Origin: Spisula solida
Taxonomy: Eukaryota > Mollusca > Bivalvia > Venerida > Mactridae
Direction of reading: 5' to 3'
DNA: 64,000 nucleotides
NCBI GenBank assembly: GCA_947247005.1
Contig: OX365948.1
Coordinates: forward strand, 10,343,455 to 10,407,454
Position numbers and translations under genes: made by a program. Shown in pieces: positions 12,311 through 24,750 of this stretch (its first letter is position 1; every line of letters starts with the position of its first letter). The notes under the pieces were generated by a model. It saw only the letters and a program-made list of their open reading frames with translations, made no database searches and had not been told where the DNA came from.

Positions 12311-12549
12311 CTTGATCCCAGATCTTGATACCGCACATCCCTGATCTTGATACGGCACATCCCAGAACTTGATACGGCACATCCCAGATCTTGATACGGC
12401 ACATCCCAGATCTTGGTACGGCACATCCCAGATCTTGATACGGCACATCCCAGATCTTGATACGGCACATCCCAGATCTTGATACGGCACATCCCAGATC
12501 TTGGTACGGTACATGCCAGATCTTGGTACGGCACATCCAAGATCTTGAA
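12311..12549. repeat. 22-bp tandem repeat, about 11 copies
   Basis: The unit GATCTTGATACGGCACATCC(CA) starts every 22 bp from 12321 to 12541, with G/A and C/G variants at the ends. Three overlapping minus-strand open frames (up to 112 codons) are by-products: 22 is not a multiple of 3 and the unit has no stop, so every frame spells the same 22-residue peptide in turn. Confidence 0.95.
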
Positions 12550-13273
12550 CCGTGAATACAAAAATGCTTCAAATTCATATTATGATAGCAGATACGACAC
12601 CGACGGTATTCTAACATATTCGAATTTGAGCATTTATAAACTCCGTCATTGCACCGTTATTACATGCATATTGCTTAAAAAGAAATGTTGTACCTAAAGT
12701 CGTAACTTGTGCGCGATACACATAAGAAACTTCCAAGAAGCTTTTCTTGTTTGAAGTGACAATTGCTCTAAACCTCGAGCTTCATAGGCGACCAAACAAA
12801 TGCTTATAATAATAATAATAATAATATAACTATCTAAAATGGGAACAATGGTACAGCTTCGCCTAAAGAAAACGACTGGCTGTAAATTATACTGATGTCA
12901 TTATCTGAAAAGCTTTGGTGGTGATTGGCTGATTGTTGCTTGGTTACGGTTCTCTCCTGGTAACATAGGATAATGACCAGTGTTGAGTCCAATATTCGGG
13001 CCTACTCTCTCACCTAGACCGATTGTGGATGGTCAGGGACGGCCAAGCAACCACATGGTAGACAACGTGAGTGATCGAGTTCATGTATATAAATGTAACT
13101 ATAAATATTAATTATGATAAGCTATCATACTGACTTATGGGTGACCATGCTGTTACTATGAATAGTAACATAAATATAGACATGGTGGTACAAGGGTATC
13201 TCTTTTCAATGCTGAAACTTTCTAACGGCGTATTGTGCTTCTCCCATTGTTTGATTGAGCCAGCATCTGTCTT
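12550..13273. other. Intergenic, nothing recognised
   Basis: There is an (AAT)n run at about 12808-12827. Parts of 12890-13050 look distantly like 13830-13950, which may extend the duplication listed next. Confidence 0.35.
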
Positions 13274-14247
13274 GCCCATGATGTTACTATAAACAGTAAC
13301 GAGAGAACGTAAACAACCTGTAAGAACAAGGACGTGCCTTTTGGACGGATCTATATAGGGCACAGACTGTACAATCCTGTGGATCTAGTGTATAGAAACA
13401 CAAATCATATTTATGAATTACGCGTGTCCAATGAACAGGAGTTGATACTAGTATATTTTATTCAGGTCGATTCATTACAATACTAAAACTAATTAACGGA
13501 TTTGTTACGCAGCAAAATGCATTTTTCTAACATTTGATTATAAGTAGATATATGTATCCAGTGTATGAGCGGTTCAATCGTAAAACATTATTTCAGTCAT
13601 AGATTTATATGCCGGACAGTTAACCAAACCAATTTTCTTGGAATTACATGTCATTATCAACCACCACTGATTTGTTCTTTGTGAAGCAACTGACAACTTC
13701 CTCCTTAATATTGAAGACGCGATCATACTTCGATATCACATGGTCTCATCATAGAACCAGAACAACTCCGGTACCGTGCTGTGTGATAACGGTATTAAGG
13801 TTGCGTCATGTCATCAAATTCAAAACTATAACGTTATCCGATAATGAGATCACGTTGAATGTGGTTGGCTATTGGTTGCTGGGTTACCTTCCGAATACAT
13901 CATGGATGGTGTAAAGGCCAGGGCAGATGCTGGCTTGGGCACGGAAGGTCAAACAAATTGAGTTGATATCATTAATGTACTGGCTGATGTTTGGCCATGG
14001 TGTTACTATAAATAGTAACAAGAGAACGTAAACAACCTCAGGGAACAAGGACACGACTTTTTGACGGATAGGGTACAAACTGTTCAATCATGTTGTGTCT
14101 TTTATTGAGATACCAAAATCATGTTTATAAATTACCTGTGTCGAATGAATAGGAGTTAATAATTTATTGGATTCAGACCGATTCGTTAGAATACTAAAAA
14201 TAATTTACGAATTTGTTACACGGCAAAATGCATTTTTCTACAATTTG
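13274..14247. repeat. Direct duplication of ~260 bp (13274-13536 and 13993-14247)
   Basis: Both copies begin around a palindrome GTTACTATAAAnAGTAAC, continue through GAGAACGTAAACAACCT, and end at GCAAAATGCATTTTTCTA. They differ by scattered substitutions and small indels. A third palindrome of the same type lies at 13146-13163. The repeat may be a transposon end, but its borders are not clear. Confidence 0.75.
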
Positions 14248-14876
14248 TTTGGTTCGGAATGAATTACGACTATACTACAACTATGAGTTTCTTTACAGAC
14301 TGGAAATATTTCATAATGGGGAACTTCTGCGGTATGTTACTCTTATCTTAACGTTTAATGTGCATGTAATTGTGTGTGAACTTCAAAACGGAATCAGCAG
14401 AAATTTAATACTAGAAACCAGAAATAATTATACGAGGGTTGTTCAAATTGGATTGCAAGTGATGCTATATCTTTCTTGTATCAATTATGTTATAAAAATA
14501 GTGAGCTGTATATCAAAGATCATTGTATTAGCTTGAAATTGATACCTTACATTTTAAAATCCGTTCAGTGTAGCTGTAACAATACGTCAATTAGCACTGT
14601 CTACTCGTGTATACTAATGCTGAAATAATTGGGAAAATTTCATTTTTTTCTGACCAAATTCGGTCCCATTTAACAATCGTTGTTTTCTTAATGCGGGATC
14701 AAATACAATATTTAACTTAACTTGTATGGTGAAATGGTGTCGTGTAATGTCTTATTCATCAACTATTTGATAGTTTAAGAAATTTAAAAGTAGTGTAATT
14801 TTATTTGGAAATGAACCCCATGCTCGCCATCCAAATACCGCAACATACAAGAAAAGGGTTGAGAAAATCAAATAAT

Positions 14877-15730
14877 AACAAGAGATGTTTGTAAAACACG
14901 TATGCCCCCATGGCAGCCCAATAGTCAGAAATGGTGGAGGTCACAGTAACCTTGACCTATGACCTCAATATCAATAGGGGTCATCTACTGTTGCTGTCCA
15001 ACCCCCATGTCAAAGCATTCTTGAGTTATTGAACGGAAACCATTTAAATAGTCAGAAATAGTAAAGGTCACAGTGACCTTGACTTTTAACCCACTGACCT
15101 CAAAATCAATAGGGGTCATCTACTGGTGCTGACCATGCTCCATGTAAAGTTTGAAGATCCTAGATCAAAGCATTCTAGAGTAATTGAACGGAAACCATTT
15201 AAATAGTCAGAAATTGAACATCACAGTGACCTTGACCTTTGACCTAACTGACCTCAAAATCAATAGGGGTCATTTACTGTTGATGACCTTCCTCCGTGTA
15301 AAGTTTGAAGATCCTAGGTCAAAACGTACTTGAGTTATTGATCGGAAACCATTTAAAAAGTCAGAAATAGTAAAGGTCACAGTGACCTTGACCTTTGACC
15401 TACTGACCTCAAAATCAATAGGGGTCATTTATTGTTGCTGACCAACCTCCATGTAAAGTTTGAAGATCCTAGGTGAAAGCCTTCTAGAGTTATTGAACGG
15501 AAACCATTTAAATAGTCAGAAATAGTAAAGGTCACAGTGACCTTGACCTTTGACCTATTGACCTCAAAATCAATAGGGGTCATTTACTGTTGTTGACCAA
15601 CCTCCATGTAAAGTTTGAAGATCCTAGATCAAAGTGTTCTTGAGTAATTGAACGGAAACCATTTTATACGACCGACCGACAGACAGACATGTGCAAAGCA
15701 ATATACCCCCTCATCAAAGATGGGGGGCAT
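14877..15730. mobile_element. Pearl/Helentron-like repeat with five ~155-bp core units
   Basis: The left end is AACAAGAG. Five core units of about 155 bp follow (repeat points near 14921, 15049, 15202, 15357, 15512). Then come a short GACC/GACA microsatellite and a hairpin end ATACCCCCTCATCAAAGATG plus GGGGGCAT. This order is that of bivalve pearl elements, which are non-autonomous Helentron relatives; the family name is an inference from architecture. Confidence 0.7.
15065..15556. promoter_or_regulatory. Clustered nuclear-receptor sites (palindromic ERE type and DR1)
   Basis: AGGTCACAGTGACCT, the perfect palindromic estrogen-response-type element, occurs at 15065-15079, 15374-15388 and 15529-15543. 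TGACCTTTGACCT, a perfect DR1 on the minus strand, occurs at 15233-15245, 15389-15401 and 15544-15556. In two units the sites abut, and a further TGACCT follows 2 bp after the DR1, giving five half-sites in about 35 bp. Function is untested. Confidence 0.6.
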
Positions 15731-15905
15731 AATAATAATAAAGACTTTATTTTACAAGGAAACTCATTTGACAATTAAATTAAATGGCAATCTTCCATGA
15801 GATCCCCAACAATAAACAGTTGAACAAGAACACTAGTACATAAAATGAAAAAAGCATAATGGCAATTTGGCCCATATGACGTCCACAATATCATAATTTT
15901 ATATA
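15731..15905 (-). repeat. LINE/SINE 3' tail fragment
   Basis: Read on the minus strand the segment ends GTAAAATAAAGTCTTTATTATTATT. This is a 3' end with an ATT-type tail, as in non-LTR elements. The same tail sequence recurs at 17415-17562 with few differences. Confidence 0.6.
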
Positions 15906-16339
15906 TAATTGGGGAATTTCATAAAAGAGTTACATTTTGGCAACTGGTGGAGTATTTACGACTAGGCAAGTAGCTCTATGTGTTGGCACATCATAAGGAG
16001 CTATGCATACAATTATCAAGCATATTACAAAAATTAGGACAATAAGTATAGTTTGGGTACCCCTATCTGCTTTGAGACGCCAGCAAACTTTCAACAACAA
16101 AAAATTAAAACCAGTTTCTAGATAAAAAGTCGACCGTTTGCAAATGCAATGACCTCAAACGAGACACGGGTTCATTTTGTCACCCATGCGACAGATCCAT
16201 AAACTAATATAGGCCAGCGAAGACACAACAAAAGTATTGCAAAATGCACCATGGACGCCAGTAGAATTTTACTAAATATTTCAAAGGAGAACAATAGGCC
16301 TCAACCTGCAGCAGCTATTAACGCGACTTTCTGAGAAGC

Positions 16340-16560
16340 GTGAAGGTTCTTGAGCTTTCTGCCCATCCTTATTTGTCAAGCATTGTTCCTTGTGATCTTT
16401 ATTTGTTTCAAACGACTCCTAGATTGCATTGTCGCATTTTAAAAAAGGAATAACTGAATGAAACGTCGCAAAAAATCGGAGATGAATACTGCAATGGGAT
16501 CAAAGGCTTGATTCATTAGAATCTATCAAAGATACATTTTTATGGACTTAGTTGCATTCC
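16340..16560 (+). pseudogene. Mariner transposase C-terminal remnant
   Basis: The stretch at about 16347-16412 reads LELSAHPYLSSIVPCDLYLF, which corresponds to the conserved HPPYSPDLAPCD-type motif near the C-terminus of mariner transposases. A frame-broken continuation runs to the right inverted end. Internal stops show it is dead. Confidence 0.6.
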
Positions 16561-16577
16561 AATTTGAAAAACCCTCG

Positions 16578-18705
16578 TAATTGACAATAAACGCCGTACG
16601 GTAATGTTAGTGCACAAAATAGATATTGTTTAACTTTTTATTTTGCATGTATAAAATGTGGGTGGGAACGGCACAAGTGTAAAGTATATTGGTGTACAAT
16701 AAGACACTACAATTGTGCAAATGCATATACATGTATGCTTATATAACTATATAGTGGGGTAACTATTTATCATGTACATATACTGAATTTGTTCACCAGG
16801 CAGTCGGAATTGTGACTAATATGAATAGGAATGACCATTGGACACATAAAATTTCATGCATTGTTTCAAAGTGGTGTAACAAAATAAAAGTCTTAAAATG
16901 AACATGATGTATATCTGCAAAAAAATAGATAAAATGGAAAAAATACAATGGTAGGTCATCAGAAAGCCATGCACAGTATCTCGCAAATGAGCATGGTGAC
17001 ATATCATTTATATGATTTCAATGTCGTTTTAGATGATTTTTCTGTCATTTTAAGATGTTTCGGAGAAAATTCGATCGTTAAATAAAAGGCGCGAATACCA
17101 CCTTAAATACAGGGACACATTTTAACACCAATAAATACACAATCGAAATACAGAAAACGCCCGATAAATACTTCCGTGTACGTGTATAGACCCTTTGAGG
17201 TTTTTAGTATGTTTCGTTCACTGCCGTATTTCAATATGAATTAAAATGTGTTTAACTATTTTGTATTATCTGTCAACACGGTGTTCTTGCAAATATTAAC
17301 CCCAGCGCTAAAAGCGTTTTGCTAAGAGTCGCGTCCATTTATTTATATGAAATTTTGCCATCAAAGAGTTACCCGTTTGTGCGACTATGCTTGATCGATA
17401 GCATAAGCTTTATTTCTATTAATAATAATAAAAATAATAATAATAAAGACTTTATTTTACGAGAAAACTCATTTGACAATTAAATTAAATGGCAATCTTC
17501 CATGAGATCCTCAACAATAAACAGTTGAACACGAACACTAGTACATAAAATGAAGAAAAAAATTAACAGGATTGTTTCCTCGAAGTCGGAGGTGATTGGC
17601 CAATAATGCAGGGAACATACTGGATGATCATACACCAACAAACATCAAATGGATTTTGAAGTTGCGTCTTGCATAACGTGTTCATGCATTATCTTAGTCA
17701 TTCCACATCTGTAATATTGTAATTTTGTATTAATCTTTAAAAACAGACCCCGTGTGCATTATTTGTACAGTGATGGCACAAGTGTTATACGGAAACATTT
17801 TAACACAATTAGACATTTACATTTTGTCATTATAAAAAAATCATGACATCGTTTTCGAATATCAAAAACTGACAAATTTCTACGTACTGATTACTTTATA
17901 CACGCACTATATTCTCAACAACGCGCTACATTTAAAAAGCTAGGCTATTTCACATTTTGAATGTCTGTTACTTTATAATAGCAAAGAACGTACTGTCAGT
18001 CCTTCGCATATACTGAACCGCTAGATGGGCTTTTGTAATGTTTTGTTTCTAGGTTACATAAGTCAAAAGGTTACAAAAATGTCGTTTCTCTTATTACTTT
18101 CACTCAATGTACAATCTGTCATAACGTTCTGTGTATTCTTCGGTTATTTAAACAATGGCTAACGCCGGTCAACGCCCCGTACTGGCCAAGGACAGGCTAT
18201 TGATAAACATCAAGATAAAGCTTAGCTTGACCATACCTCGCAACCATATTGTTTTTATAATTATCACACTCTTTACAATACATTGTTATCAGTAATCATA
18301 TGACAGTATCCTTTGAATAAGTGGCCACTATCTAGAACATATGAACAATAAGTCTACAAATATGAAGTTGGATTTAATCAATTATTAATTTACGTTTCTT
18401 TTATTAAAAATCTTTCTCATCTTCAAGGTGTGGCTAATAACGACTTGCGTGTGCTTCTTATATTTTTTACTTGAATTTACTTGTTAAATGGTTGTTGTTG
18501 TATTAAAAGTGTATCAAAACTGGAAGCAACGGCATGTGGATTTGTGTAGAAGTTAAATGGTAACGTAACGTGTCGTGAATAAATTAGCTGTGGAAATATT
18601 GTTAAACAAATCAAAGTGAATTTGTTATATCAATAAAAAATGACGACAGTTCATTGTTACGTTAAATGATGACATAATTACACAGTTTTGTAAATATATA
18701 TTTAT
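16578..18705. other. Upstream region of DEPTOR, repeat fragments
   Basis: A second copy of the non-LTR tail lies at 17415-17562 (minus). Otherwise there is no gene and no recognisable element. The DEPTOR promoter is presumably near 18.5-18.7 kb, but no TATA box stands out. Confidence 0.4.
17415..17562 (-). repeat. LINE/SINE 3' tail fragment, second copy
   Basis: Nearly identical over ~130 bp to 15725-15850, including the AATAATAAAGACTTTATTTTAC end on the plus strand. Confidence 0.65.
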
Positions 18706-21700
18706 ATGATGCCATCTTGGGACCGTTTGATATTTAAAACAGATGTTGCTAATGTTGTAAAACGATTGAAATCGGTAAAAGAAGCTAACACAGAAATGGC
18801 AAACTTTGTAGGAAATACATGTATTGAACAGAAAATGGAAGTTTTACTTCTAGGAGAAAACATAAGGTACAGGAACAATATGTTATCCATTGATCGATTG
18901 CTTGTATTAATTTCTGTTACTTAGTTGTGTTTATTAATGAAGCATAGAGGTAGGGTGCGCGCTTTGAAATCGAAAGGTCTCGGTTCGATCCCAGTCTGCG
19001 TCACTGCTTACTTTCTCTGTGCAAGAATAACACACAATGCTCCACTCGCCCAGGTCTGATTGGTCCCTGAGAGTGTGGTGTCTAAACATGATAAAGATCA
19101 GGAGAGAAATAGTCTCCCCATGGAGACTCGAGCGCAGGCGTTCTTAGCCCAATGACCAGGGAAAGCTAAATATCAAGTGTTGGCTGAACGGCAGAAAGCG
19201 GTCCTCGAATACTGGTAACTTAGCTTAATGCACGTACATGTTTATGTATGGTTTACTCACAGGGTCCCATCTCAGTCATACAAGAATTAGACGTCTGTCG
19301 AGTGAAACACATTGGCTAAACAGGCATCATCCAATTGTTCAATGCTGTTATATGGATTAATTGTTAACAATGTCCTGTAGGTAAACTTATTCATCGAAGA
19401 CCAACAAGTCCATTATTTAATAAGTTTCATTCCAATTTTGCGATTGACATTAACTGTGATTGTCCGCACTATCTCATGGTGGTTTGGAACTTTTTGGAAC
19501 ACGCTAGTGAATGAAAATGACAAAATTAACCGATGATGATGCTAACTTGAAATCGGTCACTTTTGTATCATCGGTTTATTATGTTTTTCAGAACACGGGG
19601 TTGAGTAAAGCTAAGTAGTCATATACAACTGCTACTCATGTTCTATCCTATACATGCCATGCAATATTTGGCCGACCTTCCTGAAGTTTATTTTTAATTC
19701 AAACTTTAAGCATTATTTTATTTCCAGGGAGGCGTTGAATGATGCAGATCTCATTAAAGATCGGAAGTATCATTTACGTACGTATCGCTCGTGCATTGTT
19801 GGTAAAGATATGGTAGACTGGTTGGTGAAAAATAAACATTGTGAAAGCAGACAGGCGGCGGTAGACGGGTTACTTATTCTACAACAAAACTCCCTCATCC
19901 ATCACGGTAAGTGAAATAATTGGGGTTTTTTTATTCAAAATGAAAAAGAAACTTTCTAACATTCCTCAAACGCGATAAACTAACTTTGTCCAGTGATAAA
20001 CGTATTTGGAGTGTATATTTAAAATCACTGGAAGATGTTTTGTCAGAGGGTAGGTTTTGTCCGTTCGTCTAGTCAGGAAAATGTATCATAAACGAATACA
20101 AGGAATTTATATAGTTGGTAATTTTGAAACGAGTTAAATACATGTACTGGCTATTACGAGCACCATGTTTATCTCGAGCATTTTACTTATCCCGATCATT
20201 CCTCGAGATAACGATGTTTTATTGTAGTTGATAATTTTGATGTATTAATATTTCAGTTTGTGACGACCACGAGGTTAAGGACGAACCATTGTTTTACAGA
20301 TTTAGGCGAGACGATGGTACATACACAGAAGACAAAGATCTATCATTATTTTACAGTGCTTTCGAACTTTACAAAGGGTATATATTTCAGCTTTTTTGCG
20401 ACTTTTTTAGTGGTTTAAAAATAAAATTATCAGCCATATACGATATATACTTTAACACTACATGATTCCTACAAGTAATCACCAACCATTACATGTTATA
20501 AGTGTTATATACATTCAGAAACACACAGTGCAGACTTTTTTAAGTTTCGTGGGTTGATGTTAAAAAAGTGAACACATACTGATTTTGAAGGAAATTACGA
20601 GGCTTAACGATATTATTACCTGTAGGACAGATGCCAGAGGGGGGAACCTAACTTTGGAGTATGCACAAAATGTTTTGGTACCAAAATGTTCATGAAGATG
20701 TCCTCTCTCGGAATCTGTTGTATATCACTTTTTCACCCTCAGGCATTTTCAAAGATGGCCGCCAAGATGGCCGCCATAAATTACCAATCCATAAACAAGT
20801 TTATGTTCCAGTGAGGAAGTTATGTTTGAATGTAATTGTAAATGTTTCCTGTGCTTATCATGCCATACATTATATTTACAGATTATCTGCACGAAATAAA
20901 AGAATCATAAAAAGTTATCAACAAGATGGCGAATTGTTTAGAAATGCTTTCCAAGGTTCTGAGTTTGTTGATTATGTTCTTAGTGAAGGGTTAGCCTATA
21001 GCAGAGAGGAGGGTATCACGTTAGGACGACGTCTGCTGGAGAGTGATACGATCAGACACGGTACGGAATCAAACACAATCTACAGTTGCACTTAAGCTTA
21101 GTATGTTCCATTGTGGTCCTTGAGTTGATGGCATGACATAGAGAGGCAACAATAAATTAAATATAAATACACTGTTTATAAATAGAAAGACATGAATATC
21201 ACCGAAGTAATCATAGGTAATATCACAGTTAATTATGGTTTTTTTTCTCATTTAAGAGCTTTATATAAATCTTATTCCATAAAAGTAATTACATTATGTC
21301 AAAATAGCAGGTTTTCCTGGAGACTGGCTCATATGTATGTGTTGCAACCTATTAATAATGTTTTTTGTTATCTTATTTCAGTGACCGACGATTACCATTT
21401 CCGGGACGACGAGCGCCTGTTGTATCAGTTCGCCGTAGATTTTTCCCGCCAAAGATATTTATCAGAAGTATTTAATTATATTCCACGAGATCAACATTTG
21501 AAAGCAACCAAAGAACCAGAAGGAAAACACCAGTTCCGGTTCAAGACTCCACCATGTAAATACCATTGTTTGTACTTCTAGTGTACATGTACATTAGTGA
21601 CACATTGCAGACAATAAAGAAAATATTAATACTATTTTTATTTAGCTGGTATAAGTGCAAACTTCACGGTAGATTTATTTTAAGATAAAAAAAAGTATAT

Positions 21701-24280
21701 CTGTATAGAGATTTTACTTGAATTAGCTTTTTTCGGTAATATTAACCCATTTTGAGTCCAGTCTCAGAAATGGATTCAAAGTTATGTGAGAATATTAAAG
21801 CTGAGATTTAGCAAAGATTTAGATGCTTCGGTAGATCGGGGTCTTTCGTCTGTCTGCTTGAGAACTTATAAAACTCCATATTTTTGCAGCATCCCCGCCC
21901 GTCGTTAGAAAACGTCATTCTACAGCAGAAGATGACGAGGCGGCGAGAGAACGCAGAAGTAGCACTTCAGGTTCAGCAGAAGATCGATTGAGAAGTATGT
22001 CAGGAGATTCAGGAAATGGAACAGATTCCAGCGAAACGTTAGTTGAAAAAATGAATACTCCCCGATCTGGTATGTTTGATTTGTATTGTTCGAGAATATA
22101 CCCGAACTTGCTAAATATCTCGCAAAACAATGTATTTTTTGAATTTTAAGGAATTGAGCATGTTTCTGAATAATTAATAGCGATGTTTAGCGTGTATTAT
22201 ATAACAATGAAAAATAATATGTCCTAAGTTGACTGAATGTTGCTAAACTCGGCTGCATTTGGTGCACACAAAGATAGGAAAAGTTCTGAAAGCATGTATC
22301 ATTCACAGCATCAATAACAACATAATTATGTGTTACCATTAATTAAAATAAATCAACGGGACATATGTTATTTGTTTTATAATGTTATGTTTTATTTGTA
22401 ATTCAGTCATTGCAAAAGTCTAGGGACCATGACTTGAAAATAAAACTTGAAACTTGTTCTGCGTTTTATTTGTCATTATCATTATCTTATTGGACATAGT
22501 TTAACCGTTTTAACATTTACATTAACATTTTTTTCAGTTACTTGTTAATTGCATTTTCTAATAATGCAATGCATCCTGGTCACGAAAAATATAAACTGTT
22601 TTATTGAGGGTTGACCAATAAGTTTTGAAAACATGTAATACAGTCACTATGTATGCTCTTACTGTTGATTGATTGTAAGATAATGTTCATATTTTCAGTG
22701 TTATTACGTCATGCTACTGTAGATGAACTGGAATCTCCAGACACGCCATACATTAAACAAACAATAAAGGTGATATATTCATATACTCTTAAAAATGACA
22801 ATTATTTTATATCTGTATCAATATGAGAAATTTATGCTGAATAAGAGTTCACATATTCCACCCGAATAATTTTATGTCCGGGGACTTGGTGTATGAGGAT
22901 GTTTCAGGCAAATCTAGCCAAACCCTTATTTAAGCTCATTTGAGGTGAACAAAATATGGCCTATAGGTATTCAGTATACGTTTAAATATACGTTTAGTAA
23001 TGTGTACACTTACGAACTACAATAAAAGTATGTGCAATGCATTTGTATGGCGTAATGTCTGTTTGTCTACAGTTTGATTGGCAGTAGTGTGAATCAAAAT
23101 TCAAGATGAAACTACTAGTATAGCCTAACTACGTTTGGGATATGGACACCGTTGGTGTTTATTTAAGAAAATTGTATCTTGCCAACCTTCTGTTTTTTGA
23201 AGAACCTTATGTTTTCTAGCGTGTCTTTTTTTAGATTTAAATCAAATAGTTAAGCAATGTCATCTTTCTAAACAAACTCAATAAATGTTACAGATACCAA
23301 GCGATCCTGTAGGTTATGGTTTTGTGATACGTGGAGATTGTCCTACATATGTACAAGCAGTGGATCCCATGGGACCGGCTGCTAGAGCTGGACTCAAGGT
23401 ATTCGTCGTTCGTATTTTTTCAACAGTTTGTCAAATCTATTTAGACTACACGGACTTCAATATCAAGAGTTGTTCAAGTAGAATTCTACAATGTACTGGT
23501 CATTTTCAACATTCCTGTCGAGTTTGGTTCTTGAGTTTTCAAACAGAAACATATTATAACTGAGCGTCGCCTGGACTATTAAAGACCCAGTCACCTCGAA
23601 ACTGACAGGGACCATCTTCAGGTTATAACCAACAATACTTCAGAAGATTGAAGATATTTGTATTATTACTATAAGGAAATAACTCATTATATGGTTTAGG
23701 CCTACCGACAGACCAATGGAACAGCCATATGCTTTTAGCAACACCTACACGTCTCTGATAGTTTCACTAAACTTTGTACGTTCTAGTAAGTTTGTATTTC
23801 ATGGTACGTGCTTTTTAGCAGTATTAACCCGTATGATCTATAAGTCGGTGTTCTAGACTAGATATTTGGCGTGTATGATTGTAAATACGGTGAAGGTCAC
23901 TCACCTTCAGATAACGTTGATAATTACTATCACAACATGATATGTCGTACAGTGTGATAACTATCAATATATCACAACACTCAGGTAGATAGAAACAATA
24001 TAACACAATACAGAACATTACTTATAAAACATGCTAGACGCGTGCGATGTAATCATTTTATGTCACCTGTTAAATTCATGATTTGCATGTTTGTAAAACT
24101 CATGATTATCTGTAGCTGTAGACGTCTATGTTATCATTTCAGATCAGGCGGTATATTTATTCAGTGAATGGACAATATGTACTCAGAACTGACCATAAAA
24201 CTGCTGGAAAATTGATCATGCAAAGCGTTTCTCACGTTACACTTGTTATTATGACACACAAACGTGACGCTGCTATGTGA
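18706..24280 (+). CDS. DEPTOR: DEPTOR, DEP domain-containing mTOR inhibitor, nine coding exons
   Basis: Exons: 18706-18866, 19728-19906, 20257-20377, 20882-21060, 21382-21555, 21890-22069, 22699-22769, 23294-23398, 24143-24280. All join in frame at GT-AG sites to give 435 residues (human about 409). The start follows an in-frame TAA at 18691. Residues 45-145 are DEP1 (IKDRKYHLRTYRSCIVGKDM), 154-250 DEP2, 265-355 a Ser-rich linker and 356-435 a PDZ domain (GYGFVIRG, then AVDPMGPAARAGLK). Domain order and residues around each DEP core match DEPTOR, which binds mTOR and restrains mTORC1 and mTORC2. Exons 2 and 4, carrying the two DEP cores, are both 179 nt with the same phases. The linker has DSGNGT (311-316), close to a beta-TrCP phosphodegron. 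Not transposed or broken anywhere; very likely functional. Confidence 0.93.
18941..19210 (+). repeat. tRNA-derived SINE in DEPTOR intron 1
   Basis: An A-box-like TAGAGGTAGGGTGCGCGC is followed at tRNA spacing by a B-box GGTTCGATCC (982-991 of the 18-kb block). Non-tRNA sequence continues beyond it, as in a SINE. The right border was not determined. Confidence 0.55.
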
Positions 24281-24750
24281 CGTCGGCCTACAAGTACGTC
24301 GTCAGTAGGAACTGTATCTTTCAGGGGAGATAATCTTAACGGGAAATGGCAGGAACGTGTGTTCAGTGGTTACTTTCCTTTAAAGTGATCCGTGTATAAA
24401 GTGATATACGATGTATTCATGTTATTATTATATTCCTACCAGGAACTTGTGCAATATGTACATTAAAGGCTATGACATCACGAACCTAATTCCAAAGTGT
24501 GACATCACTAATTTCTGTGCTTATTAGACTATTTTAATATATAGTATGTATATGGGCTAAGGTTTTGGGCTAACCATGGTAACCGTTATTCAACTAGAGA
24601 CTCCAAAAATCATTCATTGGTTCAATCATTGATCGAACTAACGCTAGTTCGCTTTGATTCTTGTTAAATCTGCGCCATCTTAAAACTACTCAAATGCAAA
24701 TATGGGCGTTTGTGTCTGGAGAAACGCAAAATGCGCTGATAATCGAACCA
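24281..24750. other. DEPTOR 3' flank
   Basis: No gene. ATTAAA at 24462-24467 is a candidate polyadenylation signal about 180 nt past the stop. Confidence 0.4.

Larger units (their letters stand above)
14433..16577. mobile_element. Mariner-like element (decayed) with internal insertions
   Basis: Inverted ends CGAGGGTTGTTCAAATTGGA (left) and its complement with few changes (right) are flanked by TA on both sides (14431-14432 and 16578-16579), the Tc1/mariner pattern. Inside, a pearl-like repeat (14877-15730) and a LINE-tail fragment have inserted. A fragment matching the transposase C-terminus remains near the right end. Confidence 0.8.

Noticed and set aside
20748..20780. Paired AAGATGGCCGCC sites in DEPTOR intron 3 as an intronic promoter
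   Set aside because: They resemble YY1 sites, but there is no other promoter evidence and they are a simple tandem duplication.
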